Shown piece after piece: positions 17,154 through 26,054 of a stretch of DNA of 64,000 nucleotides (positions are counted from its first letter, which is position 1; every line of letters starts with the position of its first letter). The notes under the pieces are model-generated. The model saw nothing but the letters and a program-made list of their open reading frames with translations, ran no database searches and was not told the origin of the DNA. A program made the translations under genes and the position numbers. The stretch covers positions 6,975 through 70,974 of the forward strand of contig JAEWZX010000001.1 in NCBI GenBank assembly GCA_023394965.1. Direction: 5' to 3'. This stretch comes from Pseudomonadota bacterium. GTDB taxonomy: Bacteria; Pseudomonadota; Alphaproteobacteria; Sphingomonadales; Sphingomonadaceae.

Positions 17154-19907
17154 CTAGAATTCCGCCGATAGCGATACGGCGAAGGTGCGACCGACCTTGT
17201 AGCTGTTGTTTTCGATCCGGGTGGAGCCGGTGGACTGATATTCGAAATGGTCGCGGCCGGTGAGGTTGCGCGCTTCGAGTTTCAGTTCCAGATCGGCACC
17301 GGCCAGCTGGAAACCCTGACGCGCGACCAGATCGATCGACAGGCCCGGGTTTTCGATGATGTCCGGCCGCGACAGCGTGCTGCGGCTGATCACGCGCTTG
17401 CTGCCGTAATTGAACAGCACCGTGATCTGGCTTACCCGGTCGAGATCTTCGAGGCCGAGCTGCACATTGGCGATGTGATCGGACTGGCCGGTCAGCGCCG
17501 TACCGTCGGCGAAGAAATTGCGTGCGGGCTGCAATCCGCCAAGTTCGGGAATGTTGACGAGATCGCTGTCGCGAACGCTGATGTCGGATTGGGTGTAGGT
17601 GTAATTGGCGATCGCGACGAAGCGCTTGCTGGCCCACCAGTCGCCCAGATCGTACAGGTCCTTGTTCCACTGCACTTCGACTTCTGCCCCGTACAGCTTG
17701 GCGGAAGGGGCATTGGCGAACCGGCTGGTGACGGAATTGTCGTTGAAGCTGGAGAAGATTTCGATCGGGTTTTCAATATCCTTGTAGAAGCCGGCCACGC
17801 TAGCCCGGCTGCCCGATCCCCAGTAATGTTCGAGCCGCGCTTCGTAATTGCTCAACCGGCTGTCGATCAGGCCCGGGTTGCCGGTAAACTGGCGGTTGGT
17901 TTCGGGATCGTAATACGTCTGCAAGATCAGTTCGCGGAACTGCGGGCGGGCGATGGTTTTCGACGCGTTGAGCCGCAGTTGCACACTGTCCATGACTTCC
18001 CAGGTCAGGGTCACCGCGGGCAGGAAGTAATCGTTGTTCAGCAGCGTTGCGTTGGTGGACCCGTTGGGCTGACCGTCGAGCCCGAGCGGAATCACTTCCT
18101 GCGTGGCATCTTCGTAACGCAGGCCCAGGTCGAGGGAGAGCGCATCGGACTGGGTCAGGCTGGCCTGCACGTAACCGGCCTTGATTTCGAGCCCGGCGGA
18201 AAAGGCCGGGTCGGACGCCGTCGTATCGATGATGTTATAGCCGAAGGGGCCGAGACCGGCGGCGGCCTGTGCCGCGGCATCGTAACCGAAATTGATCAGC
18301 GCATCGCCAAGCAGATTGTCAGGCCGGAATGCGCCGAAGACCAGCGGATAGGCGCCGGTGGTGCGAATATCGAATTCGCGGCGGCGCGAGTCGCGGCTGG
18401 TATCGGTATAGGCACCGCCCACCGTCAGCGCGACCCAGTCAGCCAGTCGGTAACTGAGATCGAGACCGCCGTAATACAGATCTTCGGTCAGGTCGGAAAA
18501 CGCCACTGTGGTGCGCCCGCGCTGCCCGCCGTTCTGGAGGTTGAGGTAAATACCGTCGAGATCGCTGGTAGGGGTGAGATCGCGGCTGTAGACGAATTCC
18601 CATTCATTGGGCGCTTCGCGCTGGGTCTGGGCATATCCGGCCCGCATATCGACCGACAGATCGCCGAATTTCAGTTCGCCGACGAACTGGGTGTCGAACA
18701 GCTGGCGTTCGTACCAACCGGTGTTCTGGAACAGATCGTCATCGTCATCGGTCAGATCGTCGATCTGCGCCAGCGATGCGCGCTTTAGAGAATCGCGAAT
18801 GAAGAGATTGGTCAGGCGGAAACGGTGTTCACCCACTTCGAGCCCCAGGCCGAGCATGGCATTGGCGAGAATGCGCTGATCGGTCTGGAACTGCCTGCCA
18901 TCCTGGTCGAGATCCAGATCGCCGTTCAGTGCCGACTGGCGGGTGATCAGGCGATTGCGCCATTTATTGCTGAGCGAGGCAGTGGCGATAATGCCGAACC
19001 GGCCATCGGCGAAAACATCGAAGCTGGTGCCTGCCGTGATCCCGCCGGACCAGTTGACTGGCAGTTCGTCGGTGCTTTGCAGCAGGATCTGGTTGGGATC
19101 GCCCAGTTCCAGCAGGATCGCCTGCTGGTCGACGCTGGGGTCGTTGATCTGCAGGCCGCTGTCGAGAAAGGATTGCAGCCTTGGGCCGGGATCGCGGCGA
19201 CCGTCGTCGAAGCCGAACCAGTCGTAATCGGAACCGTAATAGCTGTATCCGGTGCCGAAAGTGGTTTCGGTATCGCCCGAGATGCCCCCGCTGATCTTGA
19301 CGAAGCTTTCATCGGGCACGGCGCGGGTGGTGAGGTTGATCACACCGCCGCCGAATTCGCCCGGAAAATTGGCGGAATAGGTTTTCTGCACCAGGCTCGA
19401 TGCGATGACACTGGTGGGGAAAATGTCGAGCGGGACGACGCGGCTGAGCGGCTGCGGCGAAGGCAGTGGCAGACCATTGAGCAGTGCGAGCGAGTAGCGA
19501 TCGCCGAGGCCGCGGACATAGACGAGGCCGTTGCCGACGGTCGACAGACCGGTCACGCGGGTGAGCGCGCCGGCAATATCCCCTTCGCCCGAGCGCGCAA
19601 TGCTGGCGCTGTCGAGAACGGAAACGACCTGCGACGAGGCGCGGGTGACGTCCTGTCGGCGGCGGCCCGTGACGACGATCGAGCCGCCGGGAACGGAAAT
19701 GTCGGGTTCTTCGAACTGTTCTTCCTGCGGTGTATCGTCGATGCCCTGGGCCTGCTGCGCCTGTAGGGCGTCGGTCGTGGGATCTTCATCGGCGGTTACG
19801 CCTTCGGCACCGGTTCCGGTACCAGCGTCCTGGGCGAAAGCCGCCCCGGGAATGGTCAGCGCGGTGGTGAGCAGGAGCAGCGCGGTAAGCTGCTTGCCGG
19901 TCGACAT
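17154..19907 (-). CDS. TonB-dependent receptor paired with beta-helix lipoprotein
   Basis: 917 residues. The start at 19907 is preferred (AGGGGGTC about nine bases upstream); an in-frame ATG at 19925 would add six residues. The signal peptide MSTGKQLTALLLLTTALTIP ends at AFAQ. A long acidic linker precedes the TonB-box-like SIVVTGRRRQDVT. The plug has ALTRVTGLSTVGNGLVYVRG, then LGDRYSLALLNGLPLPSPQP and FPTSVIASSLVQKTYSANFPGEFGGG. The barrel ends in SLSAEF. The ligand is unknown. It follows the lipoprotein gene at 20036 on the same strand, separated by 128 bases with a strong hairpin. Pho-box-like repeats upstream of the pair suggest a phosphate-related role, which is inference. Confidence 0.92.
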   Translation of the reverse strand: MSTGKQLTALLLLTTALTIPGAAFAQDAGTGTGAEGVTADEDPTTDALQAQQAQGIDDTPQEEQFEEPDISVPGGSIVVTGRRRQDVTRASSQVVSVLDSASIARSGEGDIAGALTRVTGLSTVGNGLVYVRGLGDRYSLALLNGLPLPSPQPLSRVVPLDIFPTSVIASSLVQKTYSANFPGEFGGGVINLTTRAVPDESFVKISGGISGDTETTFGTGYSYYGSDYDWFGFDDGRRDPGPRLQSFLDSGLQINDPSVDQQAILLELGDPNQILLQSTDELPVNWSGGITAGTSFDVFADGRFGIIATASLSNKWRNRLITRQSALNGDLDLDQDGRQFQTDQRILANAMLGLGLEVGEHRFRLTNLFIRDSLKRASLAQIDDLTDDDDDLFQNTGWYERQLFDTQFVGELKFGDLSVDMRAGYAQTQREAPNEWEFVYSRDLTPTSDLDGIYLNLQNGGQRGRTTVAFSDLTEDLYYGGLDLSYRLADWVALTVGGAYTDTSRDSRRREFDIRTTGAYPLVFGAFRPDNLLGDALINFGYDAAAQAAAGLGPFGYNIIDTTASDPAFSAGLEIKAGYVQASLTQSDALSLDLGLRYEDATQEVIPLGLDGQPNGSTNATLLNNDYFLPAVTLTWEVMDSVQLRLNASKTIARPQFRELILQTYYDPETNRQFTGNPGLIDSRLSNYEARLEHYWGSGSRASVAGFYKDIENPIEIFSSFNDNSVTSRFANAPSAKLYGAEVEVQWNKDLYDLGDWWASKRFVAIANYTYTQSDISVRDSDLVNIPELGGLQPARNFFADGTALTGQSDHIANVQLGLEDLDRVSQITVLFNYGSKRVISRSTLSRPDIIENPGLSIDLVARQGFQLAGADLELKLEARNLTGRDHFEYQSTGSTRIENNSYKVGRTFAVSLSAEF

Positions 19908-19992
19908 GGTTCGAGACCCCCTCATATTCAGGCCTGTGAAACTGTGGTGGAGCCTGACGTCGGCCCCGGTGCGAATAGGCGAAGAGGGCCGC

Positions 19993-20017
19993 GGGGCACG
20001 CGATCAAGGCGTGCCCC
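19993..20017 (-). other. Hairpin between lipoprotein and TBDR genes
   Basis: GGGGCACGC (19993-20001) and GCGTGCCCC (20009-20017) form a perfect 9-bp stem with a seven-base loop. No T-run follows on the minus strand, so it is more likely an mRNA-processing or attenuation element than a full terminator. Confidence 0.5.
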
Positions 20018-20035
20018 CCGACCCCGGGTGCGGGA

Positions 20036-21610
20036 TCAGTAGATCGGCAGGCTCGAACAGTCGGACACGTCTGCGTCGAATGTCACCGTGGCCGAGTTGC
20101 AGGTCCAGCCCTTGAACCAGCTGTCGTTGCCCGGATAAACGGCACCGATATTGGTCGGGAGCTTGAAGAACGAGCTGAGCGAAGTCGGGTCGAATACCGC
20201 CACGCCGTTTTCGTTCGCACCGTTGATGAATGTCATCGACAGCGTGTTGGTGAAACCGGCATTGTTGTTCGATCCGGCATTGAAGCGGGTGGCAATGTCC
20301 GCCGCTGTCACACCGCCCGAACTGTCGCGGAAATCGAACGCGCAATCGAGCACGAAGGAATTGAACACGACAGGTCCAGCTTCGTCCAGGCTGGTATTTG
20401 CCGCGCGGTTCAGCGTTTCGGTATTGTCGACGCGCAGGCACGGGGTGGTGCCGGACTGGTCGATCAGCACCGAGTTCACGATGGTATAATCGGCAAAGCC
20501 GCGAATGCGGATGGCCTGATCGCCCACGCCGCTGTTGGCGATGAAGGTCGCGTTCGAAATCTTCACATTGTGGCGCGGAGTGTCTTCTTCCAGGCCGTTG
20601 GAAGAATCGGCTTCGATGATCGTGTCGCCGACGCCGGGGCGCTGGATTGCGATCACATTCTGCAGATTGGCCTTCACGCCGGTATCGGTGTCGATGCTAT
20701 CGTCTTCCGCGCCGACTACGATCAGGTCCGAAACATTCAAAACGCCGCCGAAGAATTCGACACCATCGTCGGAGCTGTTGTAGCTCATGATATTGCTGAG
20801 CGTGGTCCCCGAGCCGACACCGCCGGTGGTCAGCGATTGCAGTTCGTTGTCGCCCGACAGGACAAAGCCCGAGTAGCGGATCTGAACGAAGGTCATGCTG
20901 CCCGAGCTGTCGTTTGCCGTCGCGCCGCCATACAGCACGGGCTGTGCCGCCCCTTCGACCTCACGTTCACAGGCTGCCGTGCCTGGGGTAGCACCAGAAC
21001 CGATACAGTCGGTCACGGGGGCGCGGCCCGAAAGCACCACGCCGCCCCAGCGGCCGGAGGTGTTTTCGTTGAGGTCGGCACCGGTGACGTTGTTGACGGA
21101 TGTGAAGATGATCGGACGGGTAGCGGTGCCGTTCGCCTGGATCGTGTTGCCGCGATTGACGTTCAGAAAGCTCGATCCGGATGCGATGATGATGGCGCCG
21201 GGTTCGATCGTCAGTTCGACATTCGTATCATTTGCCGTGGCCACTGGGCCACCATCACTGCCCACATCGACGCGGCCGTTCATGCGATAGACCAGCCCTT
21301 CGACAAAGGGCAGCGTCGTGCTGGTGCTGAAGACGGCGGGCAGGACGCAGACGCGATATTCGCCGGTCGGACCGGAAATGGTGCCTTCGTTGGCGAGGCC
21401 TGCCGTGTTTGCGATCGTCGGGCATTCTGCGGCTGCGGTTACCGGTCCCGAAGTCGGTGCGGGCGTTGGGGCCGGGGTCGGGGCCGGGGTTGCAGGCGGG
21501 TTGATGATGATGTCACCGCCGGTACCGGGCGAGACGATTTCGTCGGCACCGCAACTGGCGAGAGCCAGAGCGGAGCAGCCGAGTACGAGCGAACGATGAA
21601 GATTTGTCAC
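20036..21610 (-). CDS. Beta-helix-like outer-membrane lipoprotein
   Basis: 524 residues from a GTG start at 21610 (GAGGGG about eleven bases upstream); the 82 codons of open frame before it lack family features. The signal ends with a good lipobox, LALASC, so the protein should be lipidated. A low-complexity linker of repeated P-A-P-T units follows. The body is rich in Asn, Gly and Ser with repeated short strands (LTIEPGAIIIASGSSFL, IIFTSVNNVTGA, SGRWGGVVLSGRAPV), the look of a right-handed parallel beta-helix. No catalytic residues are identifiable. Such lipoproteins are often encoded next to a TBDR and may act as its surface or periplasmic partner. It shares the operon with the TBDR at 17154. 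Confidence 0.8.
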   Translation of the reverse strand: MTNLHRSLVLGCSALALASCGADEIVSPGTGGDIIINPPATPAPTPAPTPAPTSGPVTAAAECPTIANTAGLANEGTISGPTGEYRVCVLPAVFSTSTTLPFVEGLVYRMNGRVDVGSDGGPVATANDTNVELTIEPGAIIIASGSSFLNVNRGNTIQANGTATRPIIFTSVNNVTGADLNENTSGRWGGVVLSGRAPVTDCIGSGATPGTAACEREVEGAAQPVLYGGATANDSSGSMTFVQIRYSGFVLSGDNELQSLTTGGVGSGTTLSNIMSYNSSDDGVEFFGGVLNVSDLIVVGAEDDSIDTDTGVKANLQNVIAIQRPGVGDTIIEADSSNGLEEDTPRHNVKISNATFIANSGVGDQAIRIRGFADYTIVNSVLIDQSGTTPCLRVDNTETLNRAANTSLDEAGPVVFNSFVLDCAFDFRDSSGGVTAADIATRFNAGSNNNAGFTNTLSMTFINGANENGVAVFDPTSLSSFFKLPTNIGAVYPGNDSWFKGWTCNSATVTFDADVSDCSSLPIY

Positions 21611-21683
21611 GGGTAGCGGTCCCCTCAAAAACCGGAAGAATCGAGTTGCGACTTCGGTGATCGCGACTCGTCCGCTAGGGCCG

Positions 21684-21820
21684 ATCTGTGACAGTTTATG
21701 TCGGTTCATGACCGTTGTGTTGCAATGACCCATCACTCTGCGGCGAACCGATCGACGGCAAGAAAAACGTCCGCTGCGGCATAATTGCAGAAATATGACA
21801 ATGTTACAGTTATGTTGCAG
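21684..21820. promoter_or_regulatory. Pho-box-like repeats between divergent genes
   Basis: Two candidates read on the minus strand. One, at 21803-21820, is CTGCAAC-ATAA-CTGTAAC with the 7+4 spacing of Pho boxes. The other, at 21684-21702, is CGACAT-AAA-CTGTCACAG, preceded by GGTCAT one turn upstream. The consensus for PhoB sites is CTGTCAT-N4-CTGTCAT. Matches are imperfect; the assignment is inference. Confidence 0.35.
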
Positions 21821-21873
21821 TGACTGCCGCGGTGGCGCATCCATGGTGTCGGACAACAGCAGGGAGAGCTGTC

Positions 21874-22257
21874 ATGACGATCATTTCAACCATTGCACTG
21901 ACGCTTATGGCGCAGGGGCCTGTGGCGGCTGTCACGGGACCGCAGGCCGATTATGACGTCGGTTACGAGGAACTCGTTTCGAACGAGAATGTCGCCGCCC
22001 GCAAAGCCATCGAGAATTGCGACGAACTGGCCGAAACCGACCCCGCGCGCCTGATCAATCACGGCATCGCCCTGGCGCGGACAGGCGAATATGACGCGGC
22101 ACGAGCCGATTTCGAAACGGCTGCGACCGCGCGGTCGAGTATCGAACTGCAGACTGCCGATGGCGATTGGGTCGATTCGCGGCATCTCGCGCGTAAAGCG
22201 CTGGCCATGCTCGATCGGGGTGAGTTCGCCCGCTATTATGCGCTGTCTCTGCGATAG
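21874..22257 (+). CDS. Small exported TPR-like protein
   Basis: A 127-residue protein. The ATG at 21874 follows GGGAGAG by six bases and gives a Sec signal (MTIISTIALTLMAQGPVAA); an earlier GTG at 21820 is unlikely. The mature part has a tetratricopeptide-like helix pair, RLINHGIALARTGEYDAARADFETAA, then HLARKALAMLDRGEFARYYAL. I do not recognise a named family. It is divergent from the lipoprotein gene and ends in a strong terminator, so it is a single-gene unit. It could be controlled by the same Pho-box-like region. Confidence 0.75.
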   Translation: MTIISTIALTLMAQGPVAAVTGPQADYDVGYEELVSNENVAARKAIENCDELAETDPARLINHGIALARTGEYDAARADFETAATARSSIELQTADGDWVDSRHLARKALAMLDRGEFARYYALSLR

Positions 22258-22281
22258 ATTTTTGCCACAACGGTGAGCCGC

Positions 22282-22316
22282 CAGGCCCGCATTCCACGGA
22301 GTGCGGGCCTGTTTTT
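22282..22316 (+). terminator. Intrinsic terminator
   Basis: CAGGCCCGCA (22282-22291) pairs perfectly with TGCGGGCCTG (22302-22311), followed by TTTTT. It ends the small TPR-like gene and insulates the VirB operon. Confidence 0.92.
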
Positions 22317-22354
22317 GTTTACTGACGCCGACTTGCTTCGGGATATTCAGCTTT

Positions 22355-22372
22355 GTGTCACTCTCCTGTCAT
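22355..22372 (+). promoter_or_regulatory. Pho-box-like element upstream of the VirB operon
   Basis: GTGTCAC-TCTC-CTGTCAT: two seven-base half-sites with four-base spacing, differing from CTGTCAT-N4-CTGTCAT at two positions. It ends 34 bases before the first VirB-operon ATG. The match is good, but no -10 element at the expected distance is obvious. Confidence 0.4.
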
Positions 22373-22406
22373 GTAGTATGCGCATTGGGACCGGACGGAG
22401 GGTGCA

Positions 22407-23036
22407 ATGATTCTGGCACGCTTGGCGCTGGTCGTGGGATTGTCCTGCACAGCGCTTACCGCCTTCCCGGTGAAGGCGGATGTCATGGAGATAGACGCGG
22501 ACGGAGCGCGCTGGGTAACCGGCGGAGGCACCGCGCTTGCTGCTGTGCCCGCCGAATTGATTGGCGCCGAACCGGTTTTCGAAGTCCCCGCAGAAATCTT
22601 TGTCCCGGATGTCGCTGTCGCCGATCCCGGTGAACACGCCCGCCTGGTGCCGGAAGGATATCAGGCCAAGGTGGCCGAACTTGCCGCCCGGTTCGATCTC
22701 AGCCCGACGTTGATCGAAGCCCTAGTCTGGCAGGAAAGCCGGTGGCGTGCCAACGCAGTGTCTCCGGTCGGCGCACGGGGCCTTGCTCAGCTGATGCCGG
22801 GCACCGCGCGCGATTTGGGGGTCGATCCGAACGATCCATTCGCCAATCTGGAAGGCGGGGCGCGGTATCTGCGCGAACAGCTCGACCGCTTCGATGGCGA
22901 TCTCGAAAAGGCACTGGCGGCCTATAATGCCGGGCCAGGGCGGGTTATGCGCGCCAATGGCATTCCGCGCATCCGCGAAACGCAGCATTACGTGGCGGCC
23001 ATCATGGGCCGTCTTTCCGATCATTCACGGGAGTAG
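22407..23036 (+). CDS. virB1: VirB1-type lytic transglycosylase
   Basis: A 209-residue periplasmic protein with a Sec signal (MILARLALVVGLSCTALTAFP). The C-terminal SLT domain carries the catalytic Glu in LIEALVWQESRW, then AVSPVGARGLAQLMPGTA, EGGARYLREQLDRF and ALAAYNAGPGRV, all standard for goose-type lysozyme/SLT enzymes. It would open peptidoglycan for the secretion channel. GGAGG precedes the ATG. It is the first gene of an operon of eight genes; the next starts four bases after its stop. Confidence 0.9.
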   Translation: MILARLALVVGLSCTALTAFPVKADVMEIDADGARWVTGGGTALAAVPAELIGAEPVFEVPAEIFVPDVAVADPGEHARLVPEGYQAKVAELAARFDLSPTLIEALVWQESRWRANAVSPVGARGLAQLMPGTARDLGVDPNDPFANLEGGARYLREQLDRFDGDLEKALAAYNAGPGRVMRANGIPRIRETQHYVAAIMGRLSDHSRE

Positions 23037-23040
23037 TTAC

Positions 23041-23340
23041 TTGAGTCGCAAGTCAATCGTTTCGGCAGCTTTTGCCGCCCTGATGACACCCAGCGCCGCC
23101 TTCGCGCAGGCTACCGATCCGGCCGGTTCCGGCCCCATCGTTGCTGCATTGGGCTGGTTGCAGGGCACGCTGCTGGGCAATGTCGCGACCGCTGTTGCGG
23201 TCATGGCGGTTGCCGCCGTGGGCTTCATGATGCTGACCGGCCGCCTCAACTGGCGGTTCGGGGCGACCGTGATCATCGGCGTCTTCATCCTGTTCGGCGC
23301 GGCTTCGATCGTCGCCGGTATCCAGGGCGCAGCCAGCTAG
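23041..23340 (+). CDS. virB2: VirB2/TrbC-like pilin
   Basis: A 99-residue protein from a TTG start, GGGAG about nine bases upstream. A signal peptide ending AAFAQ is followed by two hydrophobic helices, one with NVATAVAVMAVAAVGFMMLTG and a second with VIIGVFILFGAASIVAG, separated by a short polar loop (RLNWRFG). Size, two-helix layout and position between VirB1 and VirB3 fit the TrbC/VirB2 pilin family. It would form the pilus or channel subunit. The intervals on both sides are only one to four bases. Confidence 0.85.
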   Translation: MSRKSIVSAAFAALMTPSAAFAQATDPAGSGPIVAALGWLQGTLLGNVATAVAVMAVAAVGFMMLTGRLNWRFGATVIIGVFILFGAASIVAGIQGAAS

Positions 23341-23341
23341 A

Positions 23342-23626
23342 ATGACCGCGCTCGTCCGCCATCCCGTTCACCGCGCGTTGACGCGCCCGCAGATGTTCGC
23401 GGGGGTGACATATAACTATTTCATCATCAACGGGATGGTGACGACCGAAGCCTTTCTCATAACCGGCAGTTGGCTTGCCCTGCTGGTTTTCGCCGTGATG
23501 CATGGCATCGGCTATTTCGCCTGCCTGCGCGAACCGCGTATTTTCGACCTGTGGATCACCAAGGTGAGCAAATGCCCACGGGTGAAAAACTACAAGCGCT
23601 GGGGGTGCAATTCCTATGCCGCGTAA
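23342..23626 (+). CDS. virB3: VirB3-like inner-membrane protein
   Basis: A 94-residue protein with two hydrophobic stretches (YNYFIINGMVTTEAFLI, SWLALLVFAVMHGIGYFA) and the family features HPVHRALTRPQMFAGV at the N-terminus and EPRIFDLWITK after the second helix. VirB3 partners with the VirB4 ATPase. Its last eleven bases overlap the virB4 start, which indicates translational coupling. Confidence 0.88.
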   Translation: MTALVRHPVHRALTRPQMFAGVTYNYFIINGMVTTEAFLITGSWLALLVFAVMHGIGYFACLREPRIFDLWITKVSKCPRVKNYKRWGCNSYAA

Positions 23627-26054
23627 AGACAAATGGAAGGGCGCTGCCGCCTGGAACGCGAAAGAAGCGCGCGCCGGCGACCGACTGCCCTATCTGCGCC
23701 TGATCGACGAGAGTACGCTGCTGCTGCGCGATGGATCGGTAATGACGGCCATTCAGGTGCCGGGGCTGCTGTTCGAGACCGAAGACAGCGAGGCGCTCAA
23801 TGCCCATGCTGCCACGCGCGAAGTGGTTCTGCGGTCTACGCTCGATGCGCGCTTCGTGCTCTATCATCACGTCATTCGGCGCCGCGTTTCGGTGGAACTC
23901 GAAGCCGACTTTCCAGACCCGATCAGCCGCCATATCGATCAGCGCTGGAGCGAGCGGCTAGGCTCGGGGCAGCTGTTCGTGAACGACCAGTTCATCACCC
24001 TGATCCGCCGCCCGGCCCGTGGCAAGGCGGGCCTGGTGGAGCGGGTCGGCAAGAAGTTCCGCCGCAAGGGCAGTGACCAGCTCGAAGCCGATCCAAAAGA
24101 CATCCGCAGCCTGCGTGCCGCATCGCAGGGGCTGGTCGCAGCGCTGCAGGCCTATGGTGCCACACCGCTGGCCGATTACGTCGGGCCTCAAGGCGCTATC
24201 AATTCCGAGGTGCTCGAGCTGCTGAGCGCGCTCTACAATGGCGAAATGCGCCCGGTCAGAAAGCCGACCGACACCGTCGATGTCGGCTATATGCTGCCCT
24301 ATCGCCGGGTGAGCTTCGGCCTCGATGCGATCGAGATGCGCGGGTCCGGTTCACCGGACTTTGCCGCCATGCTGGGGCTGAAAGACTATCCCGAGGCGAC
24401 CAGCCCCGGTTTGCTCGACAGTCTGCTGCGCCTTCCTTTCGAAATGGTGGTGAGCGAAAGCTATGCCCCGACCGAGCGTCAGACCGCGCGCGAACGCATG
24501 GATCTGGCGATCCGCCGCCTCAAGAGCGCGGATGAGGAAGCCGCTGCGGAGCGGGCCGATATGATGGCCGCGCGCGATGCACTGGGCAATGGTGCGGTCG
24601 GCTTTGGCGATCATCATCTTACCGTCATGGTCAAGGAACGCGATCTCGGCCGGCTGGATGATGCCATGGCCGCTTGCGCTGCCGCTTTGGCCGATACCGG
24701 CGCCATCGCTGTGCGCGAGGATACCAATCTTGAACCCGCTTTCTGGGGCCAGTTTCCCGGCAACGAAAGCTATCTGGTCCGCCGCGCGCTGATCTCCAGT
24801 GCCAATATGGCCAGCTTTGGCAGCCTGCACGGTTTTGCGTTGGGGCAGGCGCAGGGCAATCATTGGGGCGAGGCTGTGACGCTGCTGGAAACGACCAGTG
24901 CAACGCCCTTTTTCTTCAATTTTCACCACGGCGACCTGGGCAATTTCTCGGTCATCGGCCCTTCCGGGTCGGGCAAGACCGTGGTGATGAATTTCCTTGC
25001 CGCCCAGGCGCAGAAGTTCAGCCCGCGCACGATCCTGTTCGACAAGGATCGCGGGGCCGAGCTGTTCGTGCGCGGCATCGGCGGGCGGTATGACAGCATT
25101 CGGGCGGGTAAGCCGACCGGGTTCAACCCCCTTGCGCTGCCCGATACCGCTGGCAACAAAGCCTTCTTGCGAGACTGGCTTGGCGTGCTGCTGAAGGCGG
25201 AAGGGCCGGAAGAAGAACAGACCATCGCGGCTGCGGTCGATGCCGCCTATGCCAACGATGCCTCTCTGCGTCGCCTGCGCCACTTCAAGGAGCTGCTTTC
25301 AGGCACCCGCCGCCCGCAGCCCGGTGACCTGGCCGACCGGCTGGGAGCGTGGATCGGCGAAGGCGAGCATGCCTGGATGTTCGACAATGCGGAGGACCGT
25401 CTTGATCTGACGGCGCGCGTTCTCGGTTTCGACATGACTGCGCTGCTGGAAAATCCCCGGCTGCGCACGCCGGCCATGATGTATCTCTTCCATCGGATCG
25501 AAGAGCGGCTGGATGGCAAGCCGACCATGATTCTGATCGACGAAGGGTGGAAGGCGCTTGACGACGAGGTTTTCGCCGCGCGTATCCGCGACTGGCTGAA
25601 GACGCTGCGTAAACGCAACGCACTGGTCGGCTTTGCCACGCAATCGGCGCGCGACGCATTGGAAAGCCGCATTTCCACCGCATTGGTCGAGCAGACTGCG
25701 ACCATGGTATTCATGCCCAACAGCCGCGCCCGTCCCGAGGACTATTGCGATGGCTTCGGCCTGACGGAACACGAGCTGGCCCTGATTCGAACGCTGCCGG
25801 CGCACAGCCGCTGTTTCCTTGTGCGTCAGCCGGATGCCAGCGTTGTCGTCCGCTTGGATCTCTCGGGTGCGCCCGAAGTGCTGACATTGCTGTCAGGACG
25901 TGAAAGTTCCGTGCGTCGTCTTGACCTTCTGCGTGAAGCGTTGGGTGATGCGCCGGCCGACTGGTTCCCCGCACTTACCGGCACGAAATGGCCGGGCGGG
26001 GCGAATGACGAAGGGGAGGCGGGGATCGAAGCTCTCGGCCTTGCCGCTGAATGA
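23616..26054 (+). CDS. virB4: VirB4 ATPase of type IV secretion
   Basis: An 812-residue cytoplasmic/inner-membrane ATPase. The N-terminal CagE/TrbE/VirB domain contains DGSVMTAIQVPGLLFETED. Walker A GPSGSGKT lies at about residues 446-453, Walker B MILIDEGWKALDD near 640, and the FATQSARDALES motif near 675, in the order expected for full-length VirB4. It powers pilus and substrate transfer. The start overlaps virB3 and the stop overlaps virB6 by ATGA. No truncation is seen. Confidence 0.95.
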   Translation: MPRKDKWKGAAAWNAKEARAGDRLPYLRLIDESTLLLRDGSVMTAIQVPGLLFETEDSEALNAHAATREVVLRSTLDARFVLYHHVIRRRVSVELEADFPDPISRHIDQRWSERLGSGQLFVNDQFITLIRRPARGKAGLVERVGKKFRRKGSDQLEADPKDIRSLRAASQGLVAALQAYGATPLADYVGPQGAINSEVLELLSALYNGEMRPVRKPTDTVDVGYMLPYRRVSFGLDAIEMRGSGSPDFAAMLGLKDYPEATSPGLLDSLLRLPFEMVVSESYAPTERQTARERMDLAIRRLKSADEEAAAERADMMAARDALGNGAVGFGDHHLTVMVKERDLGRLDDAMAACAAALADTGAIAVREDTNLEPAFWGQFPGNESYLVRRALISSANMASFGSLHGFALGQAQGNHWGEAVTLLETTSATPFFFNFHHGDLGNFSVIGPSGSGKTVVMNFLAAQAQKFSPRTILFDKDRGAELFVRGIGGRYDSIRAGKPTGFNPLALPDTAGNKAFLRDWLGVLLKAEGPEEEQTIAAAVDAAYANDASLRRLRHFKELLSGTRRPQPGDLADRLGAWIGEGEHAWMFDNAEDRLDLTARVLGFDMTALLENPRLRTPAMMYLFHRIEERLDGKPTMILIDEGWKALDDEVFAARIRDWLKTLRKRNALVGFATQSARDALESRISTALVEQTATMVFMPNSRARPEDYCDGFGLTEHELALIRTLPAHSRCFLVRQPDASVVVRLDLSGAPEVLTLLSGRESSVRRLDLLREALGDAPADWFPALTGTKWPGGANDEGEAGIEALGLAAE

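Noticed and set aside
20036..21856. Longest form of the beta-helix lipoprotein starting at 21856
   Set aside because: The first 82 residues are unlike a signal and include the divergent promoter region; the GTG at 21610 gives a clean lipoprotein signal and SD.
21684..22372. Treating the Pho-box-like sites as established PhoB sites
   Set aside because: Two of the three are off the consensus by two or more positions or spacing; kept as a finding only.
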